NCBI GenBank assembly: GCA_003116995.1
Contig: BDSL01000071.1
Span: 124,001-188,000, forward strand
Direction of reading: 5' to 3'
From: Yamagishiella unicocca
Taxonomy: Eukaryota; Chlorophyta; Chlorophyceae; Chlamydomonadales; Volvocaceae
DNA length: 64,000 bases
Shown: piece by piece, positions 33,244 through 45,261 of the stretch
How the letters are laid out: every line of letters begins with the position of its first letter
Numbering within the stretch: position 1 is the first letter of the stretch
Translations under genes and position numbers: made by a program
Notes under the pieces: generated by a model
The model's database searches: none
What the model was told of the DNA's origin: nothing
What the model saw: only the letters and a program-made list of their open reading frames with translations

Positions 33244-36200
33244 TCACCCCATGCCATACAGTTGCCACAACTCCGCCGCAGCCCGATGCAGGTGCACATG
33301 CCGCGCCGCCAGCACGTCTAGGTCGTCGTCATAACCGCCGCCCACATACCCCGCCACAGGCACCCCAAAGCCCAGGCACGTGTCCAGCACCAACCGCTCC
33401 CTGCGCGCCAGCCCCGCGTCCGATAGTGCCAGCCGACCTAGCGCGTCGGCCGCGTGCGGGTCCACCCCCGCGTCGTACAGAACGAGGTCCGGCACGAAGT
33501 CGCGCAGCACGCGCGGCAACAGTTCGCCCACTGTGGCCAAGTAGGCGTCGTCCGCGGTGCCGTCCTGCAGCCCCACATCTAGCGTGCTGCGCTGCTTGCG
33601 CGTTGGAAAGTTCGACTGGGCGTGCACGCTGAGCGTGAAGACGTCCGGCCGGTCGCGAAAGATGAACGCAGTGCCATCACCCTGGGCAGCGGGTCAGGTA
33701 GAGGGGGGTTACAGGTAGAGGGGGGGGGGGGCGCGCTGGGTATTGCTCGGAGGGTTGCAAGGGAAACCCGTGTACGAAATGAAACCCGTTCCGAACAGAC
33801 GCTTCGAGATGCATGCCGGAGGCTTAGGTCCGCACGGGTCATTTGGGATCATCTGCAAGCCGCGCCCGCGTGATCGTGCCCACCCTACCCCGCCAGCTGC
33901 GGCATCACCTGGTGCACGTCCAGGTCCAAAATCAGCACCCGCCGCACCAGCCCTTCCGCCCGCAAGACCTCGGTGGTCACCTGCCGCAGGGTTTGACGTT
34001 TGGCAAGGGGCCGGTCAGGACGACGCGTCAAGAAGGGCGAGGAGCCGGGGGGGGAGATCCAGGGAGGGGAACCTCAAACATGCAGCGCTGCGAGGCGCTC
34101 AGGGCAGGCTCCGACGGTGACACGGGGGGCCTCGAGGCACGGCGGCGGCTCACCGCCAGGTCGTTGAGGATGCAATAGCCGGAGCCGAAGGACGGAAAGG
34201 CGTGGTGCGTGCCGCCCGCTGTGTTGACTGCTAGGCCGTGCCGGAGTGCCAGGCGAGCAGTGAGTAGTGTGCCCGCCACCTCGGCCTTGGTGCGTCTGAC
34301 CTGATGGAGGGCAAAGCAGGTGAGGGGTGAGGAGAGGGGACTGGCGGACGCTTGAGTGTGCGCGCGTGCGGTGGAGTTGACGGGTAGCCACTACGCAGGC
34401 GGGCGGCGAAGCCAGGAGGCCGTGGAGCGGGGCCGAAGCTAAGCACGTGGGCTAGCTGGCTCACGCACCGTCTGCTCGCGAACGCCGCCCTACCCAGTAC
34501 CCACCAGCACCGGGCTCCTAGTGACGGCGGCTCCGAAACCAATCCGCCGCACCCGCTCGTCGTCCAGCTGGCAGCTGCTGAAGAGCCGCAGGTAGTCGGG
34601 GTCGTGCACCTGACAGCAGTTAGGGTGGCTGCAGGCGAGTCAGAGGGCTGGCGGCGGTGGTCAGTGGGGTGGGGAGCGCTATCAATACCACCCGATCGGT
34701 TGGCTAGGCCTGCAGCCCACTTCTTTCAGGTCAGGTCAGGTCAGGTCAGGTAAAGTCAAGCTGCAGCGACGCACCGTCAGCAGCTCTTCATCAGAAGGGA
34801 GCCGGTCTGGCGAGTGGATCTCAGCCGGTGTGGCGATGCCCTGTAGACCCAGGAGCAGGCAGCAAGGTGGTAGTAGTAGTACTTTTGTTACAATGGGCTC
34901 CAGACCATAGGGCAGAACCACCGGGAACATCGCCGCACACACAAGGAGACGAAAGAGACAGAAACACAGCTGCATCGCACCAATGGCAAATTACCAAGAC
35001 ACCAGTCAACAGTCCAGATGCGAAAGCAGCAGGATGTTAGGTTCGCGGTTTTTCGGGAGCAGCAGTGCGCGAAATGGTAAGGTATGCGCGGAATGCGAGT
35101 GCCGTTGCGATAGGGATTGCCGTGCCCAAGCGATGACGATGCGCAAGTTCGACATACCTGCTCCAAGACCATCTCGTAGATGCGGCGGAAAACGTTCTGC
35201 GGGAGCAGGGGGGGTGCGACACCATGCAGCATGGACGGCCGTAACGATTATGCACGAGTGCAGATCACCCAGGTTCCTGGTTTAAATGACGTGACGCCGC
35301 TATGGCCGCGGTCAGGCGGGAAGCTAACCTGCCGGACGTACAGGCCTCCAACCCGATCGTTTTCCTAGCACCTCAATACTGGTTTTGTTGTAACGGTTAC
35401 AGTGGGTTCCAGACCAAGAGTACTGGTGCTGTGTGTACGTATGGCGAGGGGTCGCTTTCCACCGTCCTTATGTTTGCTGCAAAAGGTGAAAGGTTGGATT
35501 CTGGGTTTCTGAGACAGATGGACGGCAGGAACGTTCGAAGTCGCCATTTTAGGGGAGGGCCTGCCGTTCTCAGCTTGGCGTTAAAGCTGCGTTCGCAGAG
35601 GTGCGCCATACGCGTACCGTACGACAAAGCACGCACGCAGGTTGACAAGGTGCCGATCTACGCGGGCAGATCCAACCTCTCGGGGAATGGCTTGGTCTCA
35701 TTGCCCAGCATTGCCAGCCCCCACTTGAGATGCAGTGCGAGCATGGACTCAGCAGCCCGCCAGGCGCCAGCCGCGTTGCTAGGGCCACCAATTGCAAGTA
35801 GCATCAGCACGTAAGCAGCCAATGCCGACTGCAACCTTGCCCGGTTCCGGATGCAGGTCCGCAACTGGTGAACATGTTCCTTCACCGGCCTGACATTGCG
35901 AAGGTAAGGGGAACTTCTCACCTACCATGCAGTTGATTCTCGCAGCGACTGCAGAGCGAAACACACCCAAGTGACGCCTAGTTACCTCACCTCGCCCTCG
36001 GCACATAAGAGTCTCGAGTAACATGCAACATGGCTGACCCGCCTATGCCCATGAAACGTTTTACGTTGGGCGAACCCCACCAGCGTACGGCTGCGCTCGC
36101 ACGGGCACACACCATTGGAAAGCGGTGGCCAGCGGGCATCTGCGGCGCCGAGTAGTCCTCATGGTAGACAACCGGCAGGCCCCTCCCATGCGGCGTCGAG

Positions 36201-36391
36201 CGTTCCTCACCATGAAGTGCCCTCGACGTCAGGCGGACGCGCCGGTCAGCCGTGCCGAGCGAGGCGAGGACGCATGGCTGGACCAGGGTTTGGGCTGCTC
36301 CAAGGCCACCCGATGCGCTAGATGAACAACCACTACCTCTACACGACCCCAGACGTCGACACGTTGCAACCAAACGTGTCCACCTGACCAT
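33244..36391 (-). CDS. Class IV (HDAC11/HDA2-like) histone deacetylase with N-terminal targeting-like extension
   Basis: Seven exons, all phase 0, give 381 aa: 36391-36113, 35196-35158, 34840-34775, 34609-34505, 34300-34154, 33980-33909, 33681-33244. The fold is evident from VVYHEDYSAPQMPAGHRFPM, VHDPDYLR, AGGTHHAFPSFGSGYCILND, LILDLDVHQGDGTAFIF, YDAGVDPH and AGYVGGGY. These give the catalytic pair His195-His196, zinc ligands Asp233, His235 and Asp310, and the transition-state Tyr353, so an active Zn-dependent deacetylase is expected. The HRFPM opening and the ending in GGGYDDD...HVHLHRAA are typical of class IV. Residues 1-80 (MVRWTRLVATCRRLGSCRGS...) are Arg/Ser/Ala-rich and almost free of acidic residues, like a mitochondrial or plastid presequence. 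A later start is possible but none is better placed. Introns 1 and 2 each hold a SINE-like insertion. Confidence 0.93.
34726..34750. repeat. Microsatellite (TCAGG)5
   Basis: Five perfect TCAGG units in HDAC intron 3. Confidence 0.9.
34866..34966 (-). repeat. SINE-like dispersed repeat, copy B
   Basis: It has the same blocks as copies A and C (GGGCTCCAGACC, ACCACCGGG..CATCGCC, GAGACGAAAGAGAC on the + strand), with a (TAG)n/(CTA)n tail. It lies in HDAC intron 2. Confidence 0.65.
35380..35425 (-). repeat. SINE-like dispersed repeat, copy D (partial)
   Basis: TTGTTGTAACGGTTACAGTG then GGTTCCAGACCA matches the tail half of the family. It lies in HDAC intron 1 (35197-36112), which otherwise shows no structure. 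Confidence 0.55.
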
Positions 36392-37262
36392 ATTTCAGCA
36401 AATCACGGCTTAAAATTGACCACTTAAGAGCCCTGGCAGCTACGAAACTACCTATGACGATGCGATAGTTTGTTAAGGGTCACAATAAACATGCGGGCGA
36501 GCATTAGCAAACCATCGTAAAAACTGAAAGTCACACAAGCCTGACCGCAGGTGCGAGCTCATGCGAGGTAATGGCACGTGTGAAAACATCTTATATCGCA
36601 CCATGTATTTGCAGGCGGACTTCAGTGCGACCTACTGACCGTACACTAAAGTGAGGCCTCTCTGGCGGCTTTACCATTTTCATCCTAGTCTAGTATGAAC
36701 AATGACCTCTTGACACATACAACGCTCACCTTTTGATTTGGGTTACATCTTTCAGTGCGAAGAGCGACCATTAAGTAGGCAAGCCTCCCCCTGGACCGCC
36801 TCACCGGTCCCCCCGGGAGCTTCTGCCAGGGAGGCCGCAGCAGAGCAAACTGGGCGGGAACTTCGACTATCCCAAACCCATCGTTTTTCGCACCTCTCCG
36901 GTGCGCCTGGGCGCGCGCCCAGGTTCGGAGGAGGCAGCGGCAGTGAGGCATCGCGGCAAACGTTGGAAGCGGCTGGGCCCGGCAAGCAAGCCCTCGCACT
37001 CGCAGCGAGGCTGGATTTGTATCAATATGCTGGCTTTTTCAGAGGCGCATGGTCAACGCTTGTGACTCGAGTTGCGAAGTTGTTTCGGCCGGCATCCAGC
37101 TTGAACGCGCCCACCGACCCACCGACCCGCATGCGACACTGAAACCCTTGGGACCGACCTTCTGTCTACGCAAGTTCCATAGCTTTGGTTGCCTTCTGTG
37201 AGTCAACCGAAGGGACATTGTTAGTCTGCAGCCTGCAGTTCGGGAGCTACCCAAGCGCCATC
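36392..37262. other. Divergent promoter region between HDAC (-) and Myb factor (+)
   Basis: 871 bp between two start codons pointing apart. No TATA box or repeat is obvious. The HDAC-proximal 300 bp are AT-richer and the Myb-proximal part is GC-rich. Confidence 0.5.
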
Positions 37263-40200
37263 ATGCACGCCCCTGGGGAGCTGGTCCATCACCACGAACA
37301 CGACATGGGTGGGCATGACCATCATCATCACCATCATTCTATGGTTGTATCATACAACCATGGGGGCCACCAGGTCGACACGGGGCTCGACCAGGTGGCC
37401 ATGGGGTCAGCCTCTATGGAGATGCACCCGGCGCACGTGCTGGAGCACGCGCAAGCGGTCATTGACCACGCCGCGCAGGCGGCTATGGATCACGCGCAGG
37501 CCATGGAGCACGCGCAAGCGGCCATCCAGCAGGCGCAGGCGGCCCTAGAGCACGCGCAAGCGATGGGTTCCATAGAACACGCGCAGGCCATGGTGGACGA
37601 GGCGCTTTCGAACGGCGCCATCGTCCATCACCTAGAGCAGCACAAATCTATGGACGTGGGCCACCTGAGCGCGGCCGATGCCGAGGAGCATCGGAAGCAG
37701 CTCGACGAGCTTGCGGCCGCGCAGGTGCAGTTGCAGCACCTGTTGCCGCTGGAGCTCCACGGAGGCGACCCGACCGCGGCGCACCTTCATCTTGCCGGCA
37801 TCATGCAGCAGGCGCTGCAGGTCGTGGAGCAGCAGCAGGCGATGCAGCAAGGGATGCACGGTCTGCAGCCCGGGGACCTGGCAGCGCAGCAGTCCGCACA
37901 CGCAGCCCTTTTGGAACAGGCCATGGCGCTGGCCGCGCTGGCGCCTCTGGCAGGCGCTATGCCTGGATTGGATGCAAACGGGCAACCCACGTTCCAGCAA
38001 GTGTCGGATGCCGGCGCGGCGGCTGCGGCCGCAGCCGCGGCAGCGGCTGTCGCCGCAGCGGCGGCGGCGTCCGTGCCGCAGTCGGCTCTTACGCAGCAGC
38101 AGCAGATGGGGATGCAGGGGGGACACCACTCAAAGATGCCGCGGGACCGCCGGAAGAAACTGGGCGAGATGGACCCAATGGACATGGGCCGAGTGGGCGA
38201 CAAGAAGGCGCGCAAAAGGAGCGAAAAGAAAAGGAAACGGGCCGAGCGCGAACTGCAGGTGCGCGAGGGCGGACTCGATGGACTCGATACGCGCGGTTGG
38301 CAGTTGTCAAGGCTTGTTGCGGTGGTTGCTGCGGCTTGGGGCGATGCGGGAGGTTGGTAGGAAAATACGGCATTGTCAGCATGCGTCGGCTGGTCTACGC
38401 GCCCGAACTCGCGAGCCGCTGCTATTTGCCGCTGCTATTTGCCGCTGCTATTTGCCGCTGCTATTTGCCGCTGCTATTTGCCGCTGCTATTTGCCGCTGC
38501 TATTTGCCGCTCGGGTCCTAACTGTTTGCCTGGGCCTGGTTCGGTCCTGGGTGTCCTTACCTTCACTTACCTCACCGCGTCCTTTCTCCGACCGCAGGAA
38601 GCGGCCGTCGGCGACGATGACGACGATGACGAGTACGGCAGCGCGAGCCTGGCTGCCGCCGCCGCTGCCGCCGCCAAGATGGCGCGCGTGCAGGCGGCGC
38701 AGGCGGCGGCGGTAGCAGCTGCGGCCGCGGGCGCCGTGGGAGGCCCTGGGTCGGGCGGCATGGGCATGCAGGGCGGGCCGAACGTCGCATCCTCCGCTGG
38801 CGGGCCGAACGGATGTCAGCAAGATGTGTCGGGCGGCGGTGAGCCTATTGGACATGACGTCATTGCGATGGACTCTGCTGATGGCTTCCGCAACCAGGCC
38901 CAGTCGCTGGTGGCGGCCCTGCTAGCGGCGGCCGTGCCGAACGCGGGGTCAGGCGGCTACCAGGGGATCCCGTCCTACGCGGGCCTTGCGTCCTTAGCGC
39001 AGCCGCCAGGAGGCGTTTCCTCCCTAGACCCGCACTCGCTCGCAGCAGCTGCCGCGGCAGCCGCTGCGGCCGCACCGCAGCTGCCTGGCCTCTCGCTGGG
39101 CCTGTTTGGCGGCGGTGCGGCACAGATGATGGCTCCAGGGGCTCCGGGGGGGTACGGCTCCTTGGGCGGGGACGGGTCCTCGGGCTTGGACGGCATGCAG
39201 GATCCGCACCAGGTGGCTAGTCAGGATCACCACCAGCAGATGCAGCAACACCAGCAGCACCAGCAACACCAGCAGCACCAGCAACACCAGCAGCACCAGC
39301 AGCACCAGCAGCATCAGCAGCACCAGCAGCATCAGCAGCACCAGCAGCATCAGCAGCATGCCGACGCCGCGGCAGCGGCGGCGGCGGCAGCGGCTGCCGC
39401 CGCGCAGGCGGCGCAGCACCAGCAGCAGCCCGGGCTGCAGTCAGGGATGGGCGGGCAGGTGGAGATGCAAGCGCCGGTGTCGGGCGGGCAGGTGATGGAC
39501 CCGATGTCAGCCGACCTAAACAAGCCACAGCGTGGAGGGCCCAAGCGGTGAGGCTGCCTGGGGTTGTGTGCGTTGAACGGGGCAGGGAGGATGTTCTGGG
39601 AGCAGCCGGAAGCGGAGGGTTGGTAAGCATCGGTGATGGCCGGCAGGCGGTAATGCCGATTTCTGTTGGAGCGGGATCTGTCGTGTTGCCAGCGGTAGGA
39701 TCGGCTGCATACCTCGAAATGCCTCTGCTCCGACTTCAGGGAGGCGGCGCGCTCCCGAGGACCACCGCTCCTGCCCCGCCCTGCACTTAATGCGGGCTCT
39801 CAACCCCTCCCAAGTGCGCACGTGCACCCGTGGCCCTACACAAGTTACCTGTTGTGGCATTCTCTGCATCTCCAGCCCTGGCCCACGAACCGCCCCGCTT
39901 GGGCTCGTCGCGTCGTGTCGTGTTGCAGGATGACCACCATGTCCTGGAATGAGGACCTGCAGCGGACGGACGTCAAGTCGGGGCCGTTCAGCCAGGCGGA
40001 GAGCGACGCGGCGAAGGCGGCGGCGCGGCAGTACGCGGAGGTGCGTCGCTCCGGAGCTAGGGGAGGGAAGGGGAGATGCGGTTGCTTGTGGTTGGTCGTA
40101 CGGCATCAGGTTCGAAGCCGCTTCGCGCGGTGTGGAGTTGTGGTGTCCTGGGGCTCTGGTGGTACCCGCCCGCATGCCGATACCATACACCGCCTCCAAA

Positions 40201-43015
40201 GCGCCTCCGAAACCCATAACCTCACGTTGGACGGCTTCCGCCCTCCGTCCGTGGGTTTCTTTGCCAACCGCGCCGCAGGCTCACGGCAAGAGCTGTACCG
40301 ATTGGAGCTGGATGTTTTCGCTGCAGCGCGAGGGCATGCATGGAATGATCACCATGATCTCGGCGGCGGTGCCGCACCGCACGCGCAAGTCGCTGTGGGC
40401 ACATCTAACGCGCGTGCTGCACTCCGGGAACTACAAGGTACGGTGCCGTACGCAGGCCTGTGTTTGCGGCAACCGCCCAACCATGCGGATGCCATGCGAT
40501 TGCCGTTCCCAATCGGCTTCCTGTGACACGGGCTTTCCTCACAAACCCAACCCAACCATGCGGAGGCGTGTGCGCTGAGATGACTGTTGCCGCGGGCTGC
40601 CTCACTCGGTCTCATCATTTAGGCTTGTCCTTGCGCTGTGATTGCAACGACAACAAAGCCGCGCTACACAAGTGCGCGTTGCTTGGGGTGGTGGTGTGGC
40701 GGATTTACGAGGTTGGAGTGGTGGAGTGTCGGTGTGGCAGTTTACGAGGTGCTGGATCGAGGCAGTCCCGCCATTGGCATGCACTTCTAGCGGAAGGGAA
40801 GTTATGTGGGTGAAGTGGCCTCTCTCGCACTGCCCCGGGTCGCTACTATCCAGGGACACTTTACGGAAGATGAGGACCGGCGGCTGCTGGACCTGGTTGA
40901 TGCGCACGGCCGCAAGTGGAAGGTCATCGGCCAGGAGCTGGGTCGGTTGCCGGAGCAGTGCCGAGACCGCTGGCGGCACATCGGCATCAACCAGCAGCGG
41001 ACCACGGGTGAGCGGGAGTGGCTTGTCCTGACTGCTGGGTGTGAAGGCACGGCAGGGAAGGAGTCCTGGCTGTTGGATGTGAAGGCAAGGCAGGGGAGGA
41101 GTCCTGGCTGTTTGGTGTGTAGGCAAGGCAGGCGAGGCGAGAGGTGTTTTGTGGTCATCGGCAGTGCAGGCGTGTGCATGCACGCGCATGGTCTCCCTTT
41201 GTTTCCCCTGACTTCTTAGACGCTCCCCCCTAACTCACCCACCGCCGGATCAGGTCCGTGGAGTCAGGAGGAGATGCAGCGGCTGCAGGTCATCGTGAAG
41301 GACCACTTGGACGCGAAGCAGCGCTCAGAGATGGCAGTGGACGCGAGTCTGGCGATGGCGGCGGCGGCACTGGCGGCGGCAGGCGGCGGCGCGGGCGGCT
41401 CGGACGGCTCTGCAGCGGCTGCAGCGGCCGCGGCCGCGGCAGCAGCGGGCATGGGCCTCGGCAGTCCGGGGGGCAACGGCGGCAAGGGCGGCGTGGGGGT
41501 CCGCGCCGGAGCGTCCCGGCGTATCGTCCTGGACGGAATCAACTGGGAGGCGATTGCAGCAAAGATGGGCACCCGCAACCCGCAGCAGTGCAAGGAGAAG
41601 TGGTGAGTCGGTTGAAGTCTCAGGGGGCCCGGGAGCGGGATGGAGCGTAATACGGTGAATTGACGAACGGGGAAAGGTATGTGTACTTATCTGGAGGAAA
41701 CATCTAGCCAAATGTAATATTGGCATTGATTAGTGGCATTGATTAGAGGCAATTGAACAAGGAAATATCTTGGAACACAAGGTCCAGGGTGGGGTAGGGC
41801 GATCCCGGAGAGAACGCATTGGGCGCAGTGCACCACATGCCGTACTATGGGACGTTTTCACCGGCTGCTGCTGCAGCCCAACCGCCTGAGGCCCAGAATT
41901 TTCTTAACCACTCCAATCCCCCCGCGGTCCGCCCGCATTTCTCGCCTCAAACCCCAAACTGCGCCCCACTGCGCCCGCACCGCACCTCTCCTTCCCCCCG
42001 TTTGTTACCGGTCCTTTTGTGTAATCCCCGTTTGTACGGCAGGTACGACGCGCTGTGCCCCAGCATGGTGAGCCGCGGGGAGTGGGGTCCCGGTGATGAC
42101 AAGCGCATGCTGCGGTCGCTGCTGCTGTCGGGTGCCACTCGCGAGTGGGAGGTCAACTGGGACGCCCTGGTGGAGGGGCGCACGGCGTTGCAGGTGGGTG
42201 AATGGGTGGGGTGGAGGCCGCTGCAGGTGGATGGGTGGGTGGGTGGAGGCCGCTGCAGGTGGAGGGGTGGGTGGGTGGAGGCCGCTGCGACCAGGCGGTG
42301 GGCTGCTCTTTGCCGTGGGTCAGGGCCGCGGCTTGCGTGATGTGGGTCAGGGCCGCGGCTTGCGTGATGTGGGTCAGGGCCGCGGCTTGCGTGATGTGGG
42401 TCAGGGCCGCGGCTTGCGTGATGTGGGTCAGGGCCGCGGCTTGCGTGATGTGGGTCAGGGCCGCGGCTTGCGTGATTTGCCGCAGCGCGCCTTTTTGTAG
42501 GTTGTCTGCTTAGGTACGCCGGTATGCATTGCTCCTCTCCTTCGCCGGCCATCACCCCCCTCCTCATTCCTCGGTTTACTACCGGTATGTCGTGTCAGCG
42601 CCAACTCCCCTTCTCCCCTATACAGTGCAAGCGGCGCTGGCGGCTGATGCTAAAGTGTGTGCCCGACCACCGCAACATGGAGTTCGACGCGGTGCTGCAG
42701 TTCCTGGTGGACAAGTACGCGCCCAAGCTGCGCTCGCTGCAGGCGCAACAAGCAGAACAGCTCCTGCAGCACCAACAGGATACGCTGCAGCAGATGCTGC
42801 AGCTACAGGGCATGGGACTGGTGGGAGCGGGGGGCGACCAAGGTGGTGTTGACGTCAACGGGCACGTCGTGGGCGGGCACTTGGGGCTGGACCCACAGCA
42901 GCAGGCGGCGGCGGCGGCAGCGGCAGCAGCGGCGATGCATGGGGGACCTGGGGGGCGGGGAGTGCTGGGTCTGGCGGGGATGGACGGTAACCACCACCAC
43001 CAGCAGATAATGGCG

Positions 43016-43047
<32 letters not shown>

Positions 43048-43090
43048 GGCAGCGGATGAACTCGTAGGCGACGGCGGCTTGGATGACTAG
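37263..43090 (+). CDS. Large Myb/SANT DNA-binding protein (Reb1/DMTF1-like)
   Basis: Eight exons give 1111 aa: 37263-38258, 38598-39547, 39929-40040, 40279-40437, 40854-41007, 41254-41602, 42043-42193, 42626-43090. The N-terminal 650 residues are low complexity: His-rich start (HDHHHHHH), repeated EHAQA, poly-Ala, and a long HQQ repeat. A basic nuclear-localisation stretch (KKARKRSEKKRKRAERE) ends exon 1. Exons 3-4 encode a GPFSQAESDAAKAAARQYAE...TRKSLWAHLTRVLHSGNYK unit, the helix block preceding the Myb repeats in Reb1/DMTF proteins. Exon 5 is a clear SANT repeat (FTEDEDRRLLDLVDAHGRKW...EQCRDRWRHIG). A second repeat (PWSQEEMQRLQ...INWEAIAAKMGTRNPQQCKEKWYDAL) is split by a poly-Ala/Gly insertion of about 60 residues. 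A third (GEWGPGDDKRMLRSLLLSGA...QCKRRWRLML) follows. Relatives bind rDNA terminators or promoters; the target here is unknown. Exon 2 ends in phase 2 at CG|GTGAGG, although TGA would otherwise close the frame there. Confidence 0.9.
38424..38512. repeat. Intronic minisatellite, 13-bp unit TATTTGCCGCTGC, about seven copies
   Basis: Perfect or near-perfect head-to-tail copies in Myb intron 1. Confidence 0.9.
39238..39360 (+). repeat. Coding CAG/CAC repeat encoding (His-Gln-Gln)n
   Basis: A trinucleotide-type tract in Myb exon 2 translating to about fourteen HQQ units; it is likely length-polymorphic. Confidence 0.9.
42196..42475. repeat. Two minisatellites in Myb intron 7
   Basis: 42196-42290 has about three copies of a G-rich unit containing GTGGGTGGAGGCCGCTGC. 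42315-42475 has about six near-identical 27-bp units containing GGGCCGCGGCTTGCGTGATG. Confidence 0.9.
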
Positions 43091-45261
43091 GTCTGCGGGC
43101 GGATGCCGGTGGGCAAAAATGGGCGTCGACGCGGATGACGATAACGTCGTAGTAGCTGTTCTAGGTATCGTAACATGGTGTGTAGTACGAGGCCTGCCGT
43201 ACATGGCTCATGTGTGGTTTGCTGGGACGCGATGTTACCGCGGGGGTATAAAGGGGAGGGGGCGTTGAGGGTAGCCGCCCTTGAATGCGTCCGCCAGCCC
43301 AGCATGGCGCGCTGTTCGGACAGGCTGGTAGGAGTTGTTGATCGAGTTAGCAGCAGCCTCTTGTCTACGATGTGAACGGCGTGTGTGTGTGTGTGTGTGT
43401 ATGTGTGTGTAGACGGCGTCCAGGCTCCTTGCTCCTCCGTGCATGCGAGGGGCGGTTGGGACAGGGATGGGGATCGTAGACATTCCTTCAAACTGCGAAT
43501 TTTGTTTTACGCTTGACGGCAAGGGATGTCTAACCCCTGACCGGCAATGTGGGCATTAGTAGCATTGATGGCTTGGGTGTGAGGCGGTCTCGGAGCGCCA
43601 GGTGGTGCGCGGGCGCGCCATGGTCGTGGAGCTCCCGAGAGACTGCGGTCAAGGTCGACACCCGGTTGCCAGTCTAGCCGACACCTGACAGTAGCGGTGG
43701 TTGACTGCAGCATAACGGTGTGGCAGTTACGGTGTGGTGGGCACGTGGGGTTTGTCATGGCGTCCGCAACACGGCGGGCCCCGAGCGGTTGGGCAGCCGG
43801 CTTCCGGACAGACGCCACGAGGACGAGATTAGTTGACGCGGTTGATGGTTTCAACCGGTCCCGGCCAGTGGGCAGCGCGAGGCTCGCGAGATGGTTTGTC
43901 CGCCGCATTGGCAGCGCCGAGCTTGCGTGATCCCGCTGTTTTGGTTCAGATGGAAGTGGTTTTGGTTCAGATGGAAGTGGGTTTGGTCTAGACGGACATG
44001 GTTTTGGTTTTGACGGCACCTAGACTGCGGAGGGGTCCAGGCATTTTGAGTTGGACATGCATGTTTTTCTGGCGGGTGGCCTCTCGTGTTGGCAGGGCGC
44101 TGCGGCAGGTGGGTGGGCAGCACCAACAACCCACCTGTTCTTCCCCACAAGGAGGCAGCGCACGGGGTGTACGTCGTGCGGGGTGTGACGCTGGGGTGAC
44201 GGCGCCTTCGGGTCCTCAGGTCCCTCCGCCGTATTTGCTTGCCATTATGAGGAGGGAGCCGCCCGCTGCCAGCCCTGCGATGTATGCTGCCGGCTGGTGC
44301 CTTTTGGCTTCCGCCTGGAGAGGTCCCCTACGCCATTCAGCGTCATATGGGACCAGCTGCCTAACGCTGCGGCTGGATGTCAAGTAGGGACTAGGAAGGA
44401 ACGTGCTGGGCAGTTGGCAGCCGTTGCCGGAGGATGAGGAGACAGCCCCTGTCGGGCCTTGTGTTTGGAAGCGCTTCACGCGGGGCAATCGGCGCAGTGG
44501 GGTTTCCGGCAGGGAAGGGGCAGGAGTTGCCGGGTCTCGTTGCCGTACCGTACGTCTTATTGTCGTGCACTCCTTACAGCGTGCGTCTGGCGTGCACGTG
44601 CGTTCCCGTGCGGGACGGACTAGGGCTGCCGTACTGTGCTGCAGCTTCGCTAGTGCGGCCCCCGCAGGGGACAGCTTGGTAGGTACTGAGGAGGGAGGAG
44701 TGGAGAGCCACGGTGGTGGCTGCCGTGGCGTGTAGACAGCCTCTTAGCGATGTCATGTGGATTACGGAGTGGATCTTATTATTGACAGGAAGCGCCTATG
44801 GTGCGCTTCACTGGGGAGTGCCGATCGGGCTGCTTGGGCCTCGTCTTGAACGGTCAGGTGTCAAAAGGTATACTTCGGTAGGGTTTAGGGTTCAGCAGGA
44901 TGGCGCCGTCTTACTAATAGTCTTTCATGTCGCATGCATGCATAAGTTGCTGTTTCTGCAACGCGACGTTGGGTACAGCTGTTAAGGTGTAATGCGTTGC
45001 CAACGACCTAATGCGCGCGATCACACGGGCCCCTTGCACCTGAAGCACTACAGCCACACAGCCACGCCGCGCTTTCGTTCGAGGACATTCCCAATACACC
45101 GCCACATCGTTCGTGATTCCCGGCCCACCGCTCAGTCGCAGAAGCGTAGACAGTCCATTGCCCATAGCAGCAGCGCGTATAGCAGCGCCTCCAGTCCCAA
45201 CCCCGCAAGCTTTCCGCCAAAAAACTCCCCAACGACCGGGCGACTTGAAGCCTTGCGACGA
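43091..45261. other. Convergent intergenic between Myb factor (+) and CCDC57-like gene (-)
   Basis: 2.2 kb without a recognisable gene. It has a (GT)n tract at 43381-43410, two to four copies of a TTTTGGTTCAGATGGAAGTG unit at about 43940-44010, and a + strand TGTAA at 44989-44993. Some moderately long frames exist, but none has domain signatures. Confidence 0.5.
43381..43410. repeat. (GT)n microsatellite
   Basis: Ten GT units, one AT interruption, then four more GT units, in the Myb 3' flank. Confidence 0.9.

Noticed and set aside
35302..35814. 170-codon + strand frame
   Set aside because: Lies entirely in HDAC intron 1 on the opposite strand and includes a SINE-like copy; no domain.
39549..39551. 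TGA as end of a separate Ala/Gln-rich protein
   Set aside because: CG|GTGAGG is a good donor and the next exon restores the frame into the Myb region, so the TGA is intronic.
42315..42475. Regularly spaced repeats resembling a CRISPR array
   Set aside because: Units are contiguous without unique spacers, lie in a eukaryotic intron, and are a plain minisatellite.
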